64,000 nucleotides of DNA, from contig CADCLS010000010.1 in NCBI GenBank assembly GCA_902802375.1, positions 48,191-112,190 on the forward strand, in the 5' to 3' direction. The notes below the pieces were generated by a model. It saw nothing but the letters and a program-made list of their open reading frames with translations. It was not told the origin of the DNA and did not search any database. The stretch is from Oscillospiraceae bacterium (GTDB lineage Bacteria; Bacillota; Clostridia; Oscillospirales; Acutalibacteraceae). Both the position numbers and the translations under genes were made by a program. Positions 52,842 through 60,908 of this stretch are shown here, piece after piece; the first letter of the stretch is position 1, and each line of letters starts with the position of its first letter.

Positions 52842-54443
52842 ATGCAAACTGAAGCTACCGCAATTTTTGAAGAGTATAACAAAGCAAAACAGTACAAAGA
52901 GGCTTTAGGAGAAAAAGGGCTTTACGAGCAGGGCAAAATTAACGAGCGCTTTTATTCGGGCAATCAGTGGTATGGGGCAAACTGCGGCAATGACAGGCCG
53001 CTTGTCCGCCACAACATAATCAAAAGAATAGGCGACTGTAAAATAGCTCAAACGCTGTCGCATAATTACGGTGTCAGCTTTTTTGCACAGGGTATGCCGA
53101 GCGTGGGCGACAGCGTTTTGTCATACAAAAGCATTAAAGAAAAAGTAAAGAGCAGTGGGTTTGGCTTTAAGGAGAAACTTAGCGACCAAGAAGTTCTTGC
53201 GGTAACAGAGGCGTTATCACAGCTTTATAAAACCACTTCTGCTCGGGTTAATTTTGACGCGCTCTCTCCTCGTTTGTTGCGCGAAGCATATATTAACGGT
53301 GCCGGCGTGCTTTATACATATTTTGACGGCGGTATTGACGCAGGCATCGACCTTGACGGAGAAAAAGTAAAAGGGGATATAAGGTGCGAAGTTCTTAAAA
53401 TCGGCGATGTTTATTTCGGGGACCCGAGTGAGACTGATATTCAAAGTCAACCGTATATAATTCTTGCCGCACGAAAATCGCGAGACGAGCTTTTAAGGCA
53501 GGCGGAGATTAACGGTACCGAGAACACACTTATAAATGCCGAAGTCGACAGCGACGGTAAAATTTTAGTGCTTACAAAGCTTTATAAGGAGTATGAAAAA
53601 GCAGGCACATCCGTAAAGTGTGTTAAAGTGACAAACGGCGGAATACTTAAATCCCCGTTTGATACTAAGCTCCATTTATATCCGCTGTCTGTATTCCGCT
53701 TCGGTGAAAATGAAACTTGTGCGTACGGCGAAAGCGAGATAACCTACCTTATACCTAACCAAATAGCGATAAACAGGATGATTACCGCGAGCGTTTGGTC
53801 AAATATCGCCGCAGGTATGCCGATGATGCTTATAAACGGAGATACCGTTTCGGGAGATATTTCAAATGACCCCGGTCAGATAATAAAGATTTACGGAACT
53901 AATGAGGATGTTGCCTCGGCGGTGAAATTCGTTTGTCCGCCGGATTATTCGGAAGGTCTTAATAACGCCGCTAATAATCTTATTGAGAATACACTCACCC
54001 AAAGCGGAACGGGACCCGTAATGCTCGGTGACGAAAAGGCGCAGAACGCTGCCGCTATCACAAGACTTCAAACCGCGGCGCTTATGCCGCTTAATATTCT
54101 CAAGGGAAGATACAAGGATTTTATTCATAGCACTGCTCTTATATGGGCAGACTTTTGGCTTAACCTTTATTTTAAGCGTCGCATAAGAATTGAAGATGAG
54201 GACGGCGTATGGTATTTCCCGTTTGACGCCGAAAGATATTCGGATTTATCTATTGCCGCAAATGTCACAATATCTGAAATTGAGGAGTTCTCCGCACAGG
54301 AAAAAATCTCGGCGTTAGGAACACTTTACGATAAAGGCATAATAACCAAATCGCAGTATCTCTCAAGACTTCCCGACGCGCTTATAGACTCAAAAGCCGA
54401 GCTGCTGACAGCCTCAAAGGAGGAAGAAAATGAAACTGAATGA
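52842..54443 (+). CDS. Phage portal protein
   Basis: A 533-residue protein of the portal fold: NERFYSGNQWYG near 25-36, VRHNIIKRI, an ENxxTQSG-like helical core, MLGDEKAQNAAAITRLQTAALMPLNILKGRYKDFI near 395-430 and an acidic C-terminus. Twelve copies would form the DNA channel at one capsid vertex. Unlike most phages, the gene lies downstream of the capsid gene. Its end overlaps the next gene by 14 bases. RBS AAGGAGG. Confidence 0.88.
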   Translation: MQTEATAIFEEYNKAKQYKEALGEKGLYEQGKINERFYSGNQWYGANCGNDRPLVRHNIIKRIGDCKIAQTLSHNYGVSFFAQGMPSVGDSVLSYKSIKEKVKSSGFGFKEKLSDQEVLAVTEALSQLYKTTSARVNFDALSPRLLREAYINGAGVLYTYFDGGIDAGIDLDGEKVKGDIRCEVLKIGDVYFGDPSETDIQSQPYIILAARKSRDELLRQAEINGTENTLINAEVDSDGKILVLTKLYKEYEKAGTSVKCVKVTNGGILKSPFDTKLHLYPLSVFRFGENETCAYGESEITYLIPNQIAINRMITASVWSNIAAGMPMMLINGDTVSGDISNDPGQIIKIYGTNEDVASAVKFVCPPDYSEGLNNAANNLIENTLTQSGTGPVMLGDEKAQNAAAITRLQTAALMPLNILKGRYKDFIHSTALIWADFWLNLYFKRRIRIEDEDGVWYFPFDAERYSDLSIAANVTISEIEEFSAQEKISALGTLYDKGIITKSQYLSRLPDALIDSKAELLTASKEEENETE

Positions 54444-54780
54444 TATTTTCAAGCGTGCCGCAAGGCTTGCCGGCACAGGAGAAGAGTTTTTAGGCGAAAA
54501 CGATACAGAAAACTTCCGCGCGAGGGCGCTTGACGCTATAAACAGCGTTCTTTTCGATTTGTGCGAAAAAGAGCCTTATGAGGGGCTGATGTGTGATGCC
54601 GATATTACAGATAAAGCGGCGGACGCCGCTGTTTACGGTACCGCGATGTTTTTAAGTCTCGCTTACGGAGACACCGATAAATCAACCCTCTTTTCAAGCA
54701 TTTACAACGGTAAGCGTGCGGCAGTAAAATCAAGTATTGGCGAAATATCGGATGTTTTACCGAGAACGGGGGCGGTATAA
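54430..54780 (+). CDS. Putative head-tail connector/adaptor protein
   Basis: A 116-residue helical protein (MKLNDIFKRAARLAGTGEEFLG...) with helices rich in Ala and Asp (TDKAADAAVYGTAMFLSLAYGDTDKSTLFSSIYN). Size, helix content and position directly after the portal are those of head-completion adaptors such as P22 gp4-like or gp6-like proteins. Sequence alone does not decide. Its stop shares bases with the next ATG. Confidence 0.6.
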   Translation: MKLNDIFKRAARLAGTGEEFLGENDTENFRARALDAINSVLFDLCEKEPYEGLMCDADITDKAADAAVYGTAMFLSLAYGDTDKSTLFSSIYNGKRAAVKSSIGEISDVLPRTGAV

Positions 54781-56882
54781 TGAAATACCCTGCGCTAAAC
54801 CGCAAAAACGCTCAGAGCGTTAAAACCTTTGAGATTTCCGGCTTCGACGGCGGTATAAACTGTGAAAACGGAGACTATGCACAGGATGGCAGCGTGCTTA
54901 TCGACTGTGAAAATATGTATTTTGAGGACGGCGTTTTGAAAACACGAGACGGGTTTTGTGCAAACGAGAACAGTGTTACGGAATTTTTAGAGTATAACGA
55001 TAGAGTATACTTGCCGTTTACCGTTAGTGAAACGGTATACTATATGAATTCAAAACCGTACAGTCTTGCATACAGCTGTACAGGCGACGATACCGAAGCA
55101 TACTTAAGGTTTTTTCTGGTAGACGCCAAGGGTAATGTATCGCCTGCCGGCAGCATATATATTCACAGGGTAATGTTTGATACCTTCTATATCCCACAAA
55201 ATGTATTTTTTGTTGTAGCAAGTAAGATAGAAGGAAACGGTGTGTTTGCTTATGTTGCGCGAAAAGCTCAAAATGACGCGATTTATGAAGTCTATGAGGC
55301 TCAAGAGAACTTTTCGGAGTGGCAACTGGCAAAATATTATGTTCCTACCGTCCTTATAAACGGCAGGGGGGAAAGGTACGAGCAGGCAAAGGGATATGTA
55401 GAGCTTGATTATCCTGAACCTGAGAGGCTTGAGGAGCTTAATCTGCTTAACGGGAGATACCGATGTTATTTTACATCCGACGACCTTTCTTCAATATTCA
55501 GATTGCCCTACGAAAATATTGATTCTTTAAGCTCGTTGGAATGTCGGCTGTATTCTTCCTCGGAAGAGTATACGGAATGGAGTATTGGCCCGTACGAAAA
55601 CACGGCGACGGCAAAAGTGGCCGGCGCGGATGTGTACCTTTATGTAAACCGTACGATAGGAACGATACGGTTTTACACTTCCACTCAGGATTACAGCGTT
55701 CCGATAATGCCGGGGTGTAAGTTAAATAACATAATGGTTACGACAGATACTTTGCAAAACTATTCAAAGGACAGTATAATCACCTCAAAGAGTGCTGTAA
55801 TGCTTAATAACAGGCTTTACTTTTACGGCAATAAAATGCAGAAAAACTGTATTTACTGCTCAAAAATCACAAATCCCTTATATGTTCCCGAAAGCTCAAA
55901 GCTGTATCTCGGTGACAGTTCAACGCCGGTCACCGCGCTTAAAGTTCAAAACGGTAAGCTTATTGCTTTCAAAAGCGGCGAGACCTACCGAATATCCACC
56001 TCGTTCGATGACAGTACAATACAAAGAGAAGCGGTGTTACCCGAAAGTACGCTTTATGTAAGAGGAGACACAATGTCTGCTCAAACAATAGATAATAATA
56101 TCGGTTGTGTGAATGAGAAAACAATCCGCCTTTGCGGAAGCAGACTTGTATGGCTTTCGGGTGATAAAAACATCTATGCGCTCGCCACTACTACATACGG
56201 CAATACAACAAATATTTACCGTGTTTCTCAGCCACTCGGAAGCAGAATTAAAGAAATGCAGTTTGATATGGAAGACGCCTTCGCCGTGACAAAGGACGGC
56301 AAATATATGCTCTTTTTAGGCGATACGGTTTTTGTGATGAATTACAGGGTGCGAGGCTTCGGATATTCGCGTACATATTATGCTGAAGATGATAAGCTTA
56401 AAAGCCCTGCGTGGTATATCTGGAGGCTGCCGGAGGGCGCAGGCTTTTACGGGGCCTCAGAGCTTGGCTCAAACGCTCTTATATTTTCGTCGTTTCACAG
56501 CGGCAACACTTTTTACTTATTAACCGTTTCGGGCAAAGAGGATACGCTTATGAATTACGAAAATTACGAGAATGTCACGGTAACCTTTCCGATAAAATCG
56601 GGATTGTCCACTAAAACGATAGAGTTTGGCGACCAAACTCGCCTTAAAAGGATAGACAGTATGTTTATAGGGGGCAATTCTTCCGATTATATCAATCTGT
56701 CAATAACCGACGGCACCAAAAAATACCATTACAAAATGAAGTTTGGAAGCGGCGCCGACGTTATCAAAACCAATGCAGGAATACCGTTTTCGGGCGGTAT
56801 AGGGCTAAGCCTTTCAAGCGAAAAACCTTTTGCAATAAGGAATATAGCGCTTAAATATAAATTACTTGCCGATAGAGGATGA
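54780..56882 (+). CDS. Large phage stabilisation/tail-like protein
   Basis: A 700-residue beta-rich protein. The N-terminus FEISGFDGGINCENGDYAQDGSVLIDCENMYFEDGVLKTRDGF resembles the start of P22 gp10-like DNA-stabilisation or tail-hub proteins of short-tailed phages. Repeated aromatic/glycine strands (SKLYLGDSSTPVTALKVQNGKLIAFKSG) suggest a propeller-like fold. No tape-measure or fibre gene follows, so if the particle has a tail it is short. Ends four bases before the lipoprotein gene. Confidence 0.6.
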   Translation: MKYPALNRKNAQSVKTFEISGFDGGINCENGDYAQDGSVLIDCENMYFEDGVLKTRDGFCANENSVTEFLEYNDRVYLPFTVSETVYYMNSKPYSLAYSCTGDDTEAYLRFFLVDAKGNVSPAGSIYIHRVMFDTFYIPQNVFFVVASKIEGNGVFAYVARKAQNDAIYEVYEAQENFSEWQLAKYYVPTVLINGRGERYEQAKGYVELDYPEPERLEELNLLNGRYRCYFTSDDLSSIFRLPYENIDSLSSLECRLYSSSEEYTEWSIGPYENTATAKVAGADVYLYVNRTIGTIRFYTSTQDYSVPIMPGCKLNNIMVTTDTLQNYSKDSIITSKSAVMLNNRLYFYGNKMQKNCIYCSKITNPLYVPESSKLYLGDSSTPVTALKVQNGKLIAFKSGETYRISTSFDDSTIQREAVLPESTLYVRGDTMSAQTIDNNIGCVNEKTIRLCGSRLVWLSGDKNIYALATTTYGNTTNIYRVSQPLGSRIKEMQFDMEDAFAVTKDGKYMLFLGDTVFVMNYRVRGFGYSRTYYAEDDKLKSPAWYIWRLPEGAGFYGASELGSNALIFSSFHSGNTFYLLTVSGKEDTLMNYENYENVTVTFPIKSGLSTKTIEFGDQTRLKRIDSMFIGGNSSDYINLSITDGTKKYHYKMKFGSGADVIKTNAGIPFSGGIGLSLSSEKPFAIRNIALKYKLLADRG

Positions 56883-56886
56883 AAAT

Positions 56887-57954
56887 ATGAAAAAAGCCGC
56901 GTTGATAATACTGTCACTTTTTATCTTGCTGTGCTCCTGCACGCCGTATGAAGCGGATAAAAACACGAATACGCAAAAGCGTCTGATAACAGGCGTATGG
57001 ATAAGCTGTTATGAACTTAATACAATGCTTGATACGGGCGATTTCAAAAAAGAATTCGACGCCGCGGCAGAGAAGATACACCGGCTTCATATAACCGACG
57101 CTTTCGTTCATGTACGCGCGTTCGGGGAATCGTTATTTGATTCGGAATATTACCCCCGAAACGAGAAAACCAAACAGTACGATTTCGATGTTTTAGAGTA
57201 TATGATAAAGGTGCTTAAAGGAAAAAACATCCGAATGCATGCCTGGATAAATCCTTTTCGCTTGCCTGACGGCAGCTTCAGCGACCCCGCAGACGAAACT
57301 GTCAGAGCGAATATTATTTTGGGTATCAGGGAAATTTTGAACAAATACGATGTAGACGGCATACATTTTGACGATTATTTTTACCCGTCAGACGGTAAAT
57401 TTTCCGATGAAAAATCATATTCGGACTATCAAAAATCAGGTAAAGACGCACTTTCGCTTTCAGAGTACAGAACAGCAAATATTAACGCTCTTGTCTTTTC
57501 TGCCAAAAGCGCAATAAAGCATATGAATCCTGATTTGGTTTTCAGCATCAGTCCTGCGGCGGATATGGAAAAGAATAAAAATCAGGCTTTTGCAGATATA
57601 CCGTATTGGTGCGAAAGCGGCGCGGTGGATTTAATAATGCCTCAGCTTTATTTCGGGTTTGATTACCCTGACGATAATTTCAAGTTTGAAAAGCTTCTTA
57701 ACGAGTGGCGAAAAATACCGCGTGCAGAGGGTGTGAAAATAGTTATAGGGCTCGCCTCTTATAAGCTTGGCACAGATACCGCGCCCGACACGGATGAATG
57801 GAAAAACGGTACCGATGTTTTAGCACGGGAAATTAATAAGTGCAAAGAATTTTCTGATATTTCGGGCATATGTTTCTTTTCTTATTCATCGCTATTTGCC
57901 GGTGATAAGCTTCATACCGAAGCGCTAAGTGCGATAAAACGCGAGCTTGTTTAA
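56887..57954 (+). CDS. GHL10 (DUF187) glycosyl-hydrolase-like lipoprotein
   Basis: A 355-residue exported lipoprotein: signal KKAALIILSLFILLCSC with lipobox LCSC at about 15-18. The TIM-barrel of the glycosyl-hydrolase-like 10 family is clear: TGVWISCYELN, HVRAFGESLFDSEYYP, HAWINPFRLPDG, DVDGIHFDDYFYP and DLIMPQLYFGFDY, with carboxylates in place for catalysis. Cell-wall glycans are the likely substrate. It starts four bases after the last phage-like gene with no promoter between, so it appears co-transcribed with the capsid cassette. RBS GAGGATG. Confidence 0.85.
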   Translation: MKKAALIILSLFILLCSCTPYEADKNTNTQKRLITGVWISCYELNTMLDTGDFKKEFDAAAEKIHRLHITDAFVHVRAFGESLFDSEYYPRNEKTKQYDFDVLEYMIKVLKGKNIRMHAWINPFRLPDGSFSDPADETVRANIILGIREILNKYDVDGIHFDDYFYPSDGKFSDEKSYSDYQKSGKDALSLSEYRTANINALVFSAKSAIKHMNPDLVFSISPAADMEKNKNQAFADIPYWCESGAVDLIMPQLYFGFDYPDDNFKFEKLLNEWRKIPRAEGVKIVIGLASYKLGTDTAPDTDEWKNGTDVLAREINKCKEFSDISGICFFSYSSLFAGDKLHTEALSAIKRELV

Positions 57955-57958
57955 TTAA

Positions 57959-57995
57959 ATACGCATAATGCCACCGGCGTTGTGCGTATTATTTG
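57959..57995 (+). terminator. Terminator after the cassette and lipoprotein gene
   Basis: A 14-bp stem from ATACGCATAATGCC (57959-57972) and GGCGTTGTGCGTAT (57976-57989), followed by TATTATTTGTT. Confidence 0.75.
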
Positions 57996-58007
57996 TTGGG
58001 TGATATA

Positions 58008-58268
58008 ATGGAAATTATTAAAACCGTTTTGATATCTTTGCTTGCCTGCGCCGCGCTTGTAATTTTATTTTTGCATATAAAAAGCCGCAGACCGTTAAAG
58101 TCTGCGGCTGTAAATGCGCTTTTAGGGGTTTTGGCAATCGTTATTATAAATCTTACCGCTAAATACACGGGTGTGCATATACCTATCAATGTGTATACTG
58201 TTCCGTCGGCTGCGGTTTTTGGCATACCTGCCGTATGCGCTTTCATAGTGTTCGGTACAATAATTTAG
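58008..58268 (+). CDS. bofA: BofA-family pro-sigma-K processing inhibitor
   Basis: An 86-residue protein with two to three hydrophobic segments: TVLISLLACAALVILFLHIK, then SAAVNALLGVLAIVIINLTA, then the hallmark VHIPINVYTVPSAAVFGIPAVCAFIVFGTII. In Bacillus, BofA holds SpoIVFA and SpoIVFB inactive in the forespore outer membrane until engulfment. ATG at 58008 has GGGTGAT upstream. SpoIVFB-like and SpoIVFA-position genes lie 5 kb downstream. Confidence 0.88.
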   Translation: MEIIKTVLISLLACAALVILFLHIKSRRPLKSAAVNALLGVLAIVIINLTAKYTGVHIPINVYTVPSAAVFGIPAVCAFIVFGTII

Positions 58269-58270
58269 GC

Positions 58271-58774
58271 TTATTTTTTTCTTGAAATACTGTCAAGATG
58301 AACGCCGTTAAGATGAAAAATATTGTTTTTTATCTTTGCGCCCGTTTCCCTTAGAGTTTTACAGAAAAACCGTCTTAAAAAATAAAAGTGCACTTGAAAA
58401 AAAGAGTAAATGCGGTATGATTTCGATTTTTTGCAGTCAACATACTTTTCTTTTCTGAAAAAGCCCTCGAGCAGGGCTTTGATGTTTTCGCGGCGCACTT
58501 CCTCGTCATAGTAAGTATTATCGCCTCTGATAGAGAATAAATCTTCAGACAATATTTTTACTATTCTGTGCAGTACAAGCTCGTTGCCGTTATTCGGGCG
58601 CACATACATAACGACATCCCCGACCCTCAGATTCTCAACGGCAGAAACTAGCACCGATATATCTCTGCCCTCTTTAAGCATAGGCTGCATACTTCTGCCT
58701 TTAGTATAACATAAGGCTTTACCTTTCGAGTTTATTTCCGCCAAAATGTGAGCAAGCGACTGCTCGTGTTTCAT
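58271..58774 (-). CDS. S24/S26-family peptidase, SipW-like
   Basis: A 167-residue protein with the signal-peptidase core: catalytic Ser28 in GRSMQPML, His69 in ELVLHRIVKI and Asp in SIRGDN near 84-87. His in place of the bacterial Lys is the ER/SipW-type dyad. There is no clear N-terminal membrane anchor; the C-terminal half is basic and aromatic. Its start overlaps the PqqD-like gene (ATGA), so the two are co-translated. A dedicated processing protease for a modified peptide is inferred, but no precursor is seen. Confidence 0.82.
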   Translation of the reverse strand: MKHEQSLAHILAEINSKGKALCYTKGRSMQPMLKEGRDISVLVSAVENLRVGDVVMYVRPNNGNELVLHRIVKILSEDLFSIRGDNTYYDEEVRRENIKALLEGFFRKEKYVDCKKSKSYRIYSFFQVHFYFLRRFFCKTLRETGAKIKNNIFHLNGVHLDSISRKK

Positions 58775-59034
58775 ATCAGAAGGTCTGCCGAAGCAAGCTT
58801 TTCTATCATGGCGTCAACACTGCTCGAAATATCTCCCGGGTCGGTATCAGGATATTTCTTTTGCATTTGCGCTATGATTTCATCGCGGCTTGTATCCTTA
58901 CTCAGCATTTCAAATACATCTTTTCCGGTTGAATTAAGCTTTATATATCCTTTAAGCGGTGAATTCGACCCAACCGGTACTGCTATACGGTCGCCGGCGA
59001 CAGTGTTTATTACAAACTTGCATTTTAACTTCAT
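58771..59034 (-). CDS. PqqD-like peptide-binding (RRE) protein
   Basis: An 87-residue winged-helix protein: KFVINTVAGDRIAVPVG, then YIKLNSTGKDVFEMLSKDTSRDEIIAQMQKKY, then ISSSVDAMIEKLASADLLI. This is the PqqD/RiPP-recognition-element fold, which binds leader peptides for modification enzymes. No radical SAM or cyclase gene is adjacent, so it is an orphan pair with the S26-like peptidase. ATG at 59034 follows GAGGTG. Confidence 0.85.
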   Translation of the reverse strand: MKLKCKFVINTVAGDRIAVPVGSNSPLKGYIKLNSTGKDVFEMLSKDTSRDEIIAQMQKKYPDTDPGDISSSVDAMIEKLASADLLI

Positions 59035-59065
59035 TTTGCACCTCAAATACTATATCTTGTATGTT

Positions 59066-59094
59066 ATTATAGCAAACGAACAAACGAAAGTCAA
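59066..59094 (-). promoter_or_regulatory. Promoter of the PqqD-peptidase pair
   Basis: Minus strand: TTGACT (59094-59089), 17-base spacer, TATAAT (59071-59066). The spacer holds a CGTTTGTTCGTTTG tandem word. Confidence 0.8.
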
Positions 59095-59188
59095 TTTGTT
59101 TGAATTCGTTGCACTTTTATTATTTGCGTTATTGTTAAAAACGCCCGAAAAACTTAAAAATTTTTTACAGTTTTTTTGATTGAAAATC

Positions 59189-59217
59189 TTGCATTTGCAT
59201 ATATGCGATGATATAAT
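59189..59217 (+). promoter_or_regulatory. Promoter of the 506-aa secreted protein gene
   Basis: TTGCAT (59189-59194), 17-base spacer, TATAAT (59212-59217). A CCGAG/CTCGG hairpin follows in the 5' UTR near 59226-59240. Confidence 0.75.
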
Positions 59218-59288
59218 TATGCTGAGCCGAGATATGCTCGGTATTACTTCATACATATTTGGCGTATGCCGGTTAGGAGTAGGTTTTA

Positions 59289-60809
59289 ATGTCAAAGAAG
59301 GTTTTGTCAAAAGCAGTCGCTGCTATACTTGTTGCTGCAATGTGCATGGTTGCCGTGTTTACCGGTGCCGTAAGTGCAGAAAACCGCACAGCCACTTGTA
59401 CAGTTACCGGAGCTTCGTATTATGCCGGAGCTAAGGATTCTGAAGTTACCGCACAGGTTAAGTTCGAGAGCGCGACGGCTTTCACGGCAGGTATATTTAC
59501 GATTGAAGCGGAAGGTCTTACATTTAGCGATTGCTCTGTTGGCGTAAGCACCGGCGGAGACGCACCAGAGATTCATATTAATGTCTCAAACAACAAGGTG
59601 CTTTTTGCAGGCTTTACCGAGAGTACTGAGAATGATTTTAAGTCGTATACAGAGCTTACGCTTGTTCTTAAGTTTACGGTGAATAACTATCAATCTCTTG
59701 ATAAAGCTCCTGAGGGCACAAAATGGAATATAAACATTAAAAACATAGATATTACTAATATTTCTGAAGAAACCTATACCGTGGCAAATGCCGTAGGCAA
59801 TATACATATTCATAAGCTTGGTGCTCCGGCTACAAATAACGGGATAATAACATTAGCACATTGCGAAATTGAAGGATGTACAGAAACACATATTGAAGTT
59901 GTTGATGCCTCAAGCCTTGAAACTAATGATATTGTTATTGAAAATGAAGCCAGCGTATCATTTACAGCTACCGGAGATACGGTTCTTAACGCATTGGTAA
60001 AAAAGAGCACTATCGATGCCGGCAACTATGAAAATGTTTACTTTGTTTATAAGTATCAAGGCGATACCGGTTCTGTAACAAACACGGTTGAATCTATCGG
60101 TACAGTTACATTGGACGAAACAGAATATTATGTTTTCCCCTGCTACGGCGATGCCGGTATCGGCAGAATAAGCCAGAAGGTAACAGGCAACATAGTAACT
60201 GTCGACGGCAATGTTGTTACAAAGAGCTCAGATTGGAATTATAGCATTAAAGACTATGCTGAAACTCTTGCAGTTTCCGGCACACAAGCTCAGAAGAATT
60301 ATGCCAAAGCGCTTCTTAATTACGGTTATTACACTGCTACAGCACTTAAATCAGGCTATGTCGCAGATTACACTGATATGCCGGTAGAGCTCAGTAACGC
60401 TCCTATTGCCGGTAGCACCAAAGCGGTTGTAAGCGGCGAGGATAGCGATTGGAGTATCGCAGGTATTTCTGTTACAACCGGATTCAAGCCTAAGATGAAC
60501 ATAAGATTTGCTCCTTTAACCGATAAGGATACAATTACAATTCAGGTTAAATTGGGTGGCGACACAGTATATTCCAAGGATGTTGCGGTAAGTACGCTTA
60601 CCGGCGGTGACACCTATGTTCTTTCTGATGTTCAAACAAAATATCTTACAGGTGATATTGTAATTAGTACCAAGAGTGGAAATAATGCGAGCGCTAAAAC
60701 CATTACTTACAGTTACGGAAGATATGCAAAAGCTCGCGAGGGCAAGGACGATGCAAATGTGTTCCAGGCTCTTATGAACTGGTCATATTATCTCGGTCAA
60801 GCGTTTTAA
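59289..60809 (+). CDS. Large secreted protein, cohesin-like N-terminal region
   Basis: A 506-residue protein with a signal peptide (KKVLSKAVAAILVAAMCMVAVFTGAVSA). Residues about 35-170 are beta-rich and resemble cohesin-type domains (AKDSEVTAQVKFESATAFTAGIFTIEAEGL). The second half has paired helix/strand units ending in NYAKALLNYGYYTAT and NVFQALMNWSYYLGQAF, words recurrent in Ruminococcus-like surface and dockerin-bearing proteins. No sorting signal or dockerin repeat is visible. Role in adhesion or carbohydrate capture is a guess. RBS TAGGAG. Confidence 0.7.
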   Translation: MSKKVLSKAVAAILVAAMCMVAVFTGAVSAENRTATCTVTGASYYAGAKDSEVTAQVKFESATAFTAGIFTIEAEGLTFSDCSVGVSTGGDAPEIHINVSNNKVLFAGFTESTENDFKSYTELTLVLKFTVNNYQSLDKAPEGTKWNINIKNIDITNISEETYTVANAVGNIHIHKLGAPATNNGIITLAHCEIEGCTETHIEVVDASSLETNDIVIENEASVSFTATGDTVLNALVKKSTIDAGNYENVYFVYKYQGDTGSVTNTVESIGTVTLDETEYYVFPCYGDAGIGRISQKVTGNIVTVDGNVVTKSSDWNYSIKDYAETLAVSGTQAQKNYAKALLNYGYYTATALKSGYVADYTDMPVELSNAPIAGSTKAVVSGEDSDWSIAGISVTTGFKPKMNIRFAPLTDKDTITIQVKLGGDTVYSKDVAVSTLTGGDTYVLSDVQTKYLTGDIVISTKSGNNASAKTITYSYGRYAKAREGKDDANVFQALMNWSYYLGQAF

Positions 60810-60835
60810 TTAAACGGTTAATGATAATAATACAT

Positions 60836-60865
60836 TCCCCTGCGGATGACCCGTGGGGGATTTTG
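60836..60865 (+). terminator. Terminator of the secreted-protein gene
   Basis: TCCCCTGCGG (60836-60845) pairs with CCGTGGGGGA (60851-60860) with two G-U pairs, then TTTT. Confidence 0.75.
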
Positions 60866-60908
60866 TTACAAGATATATGTTGAAAGAAATATAATATGGG
60901 GTGGTATT

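Noticed and set aside
59072-59088. CGTTTGTTCGTTTG in the PqqD-pair promoter as a LexA box
   Set aside because: It is a tandem, not an inverted, GTTTG/GTTCG word and does not fit CGAACNNNNGTTCG.
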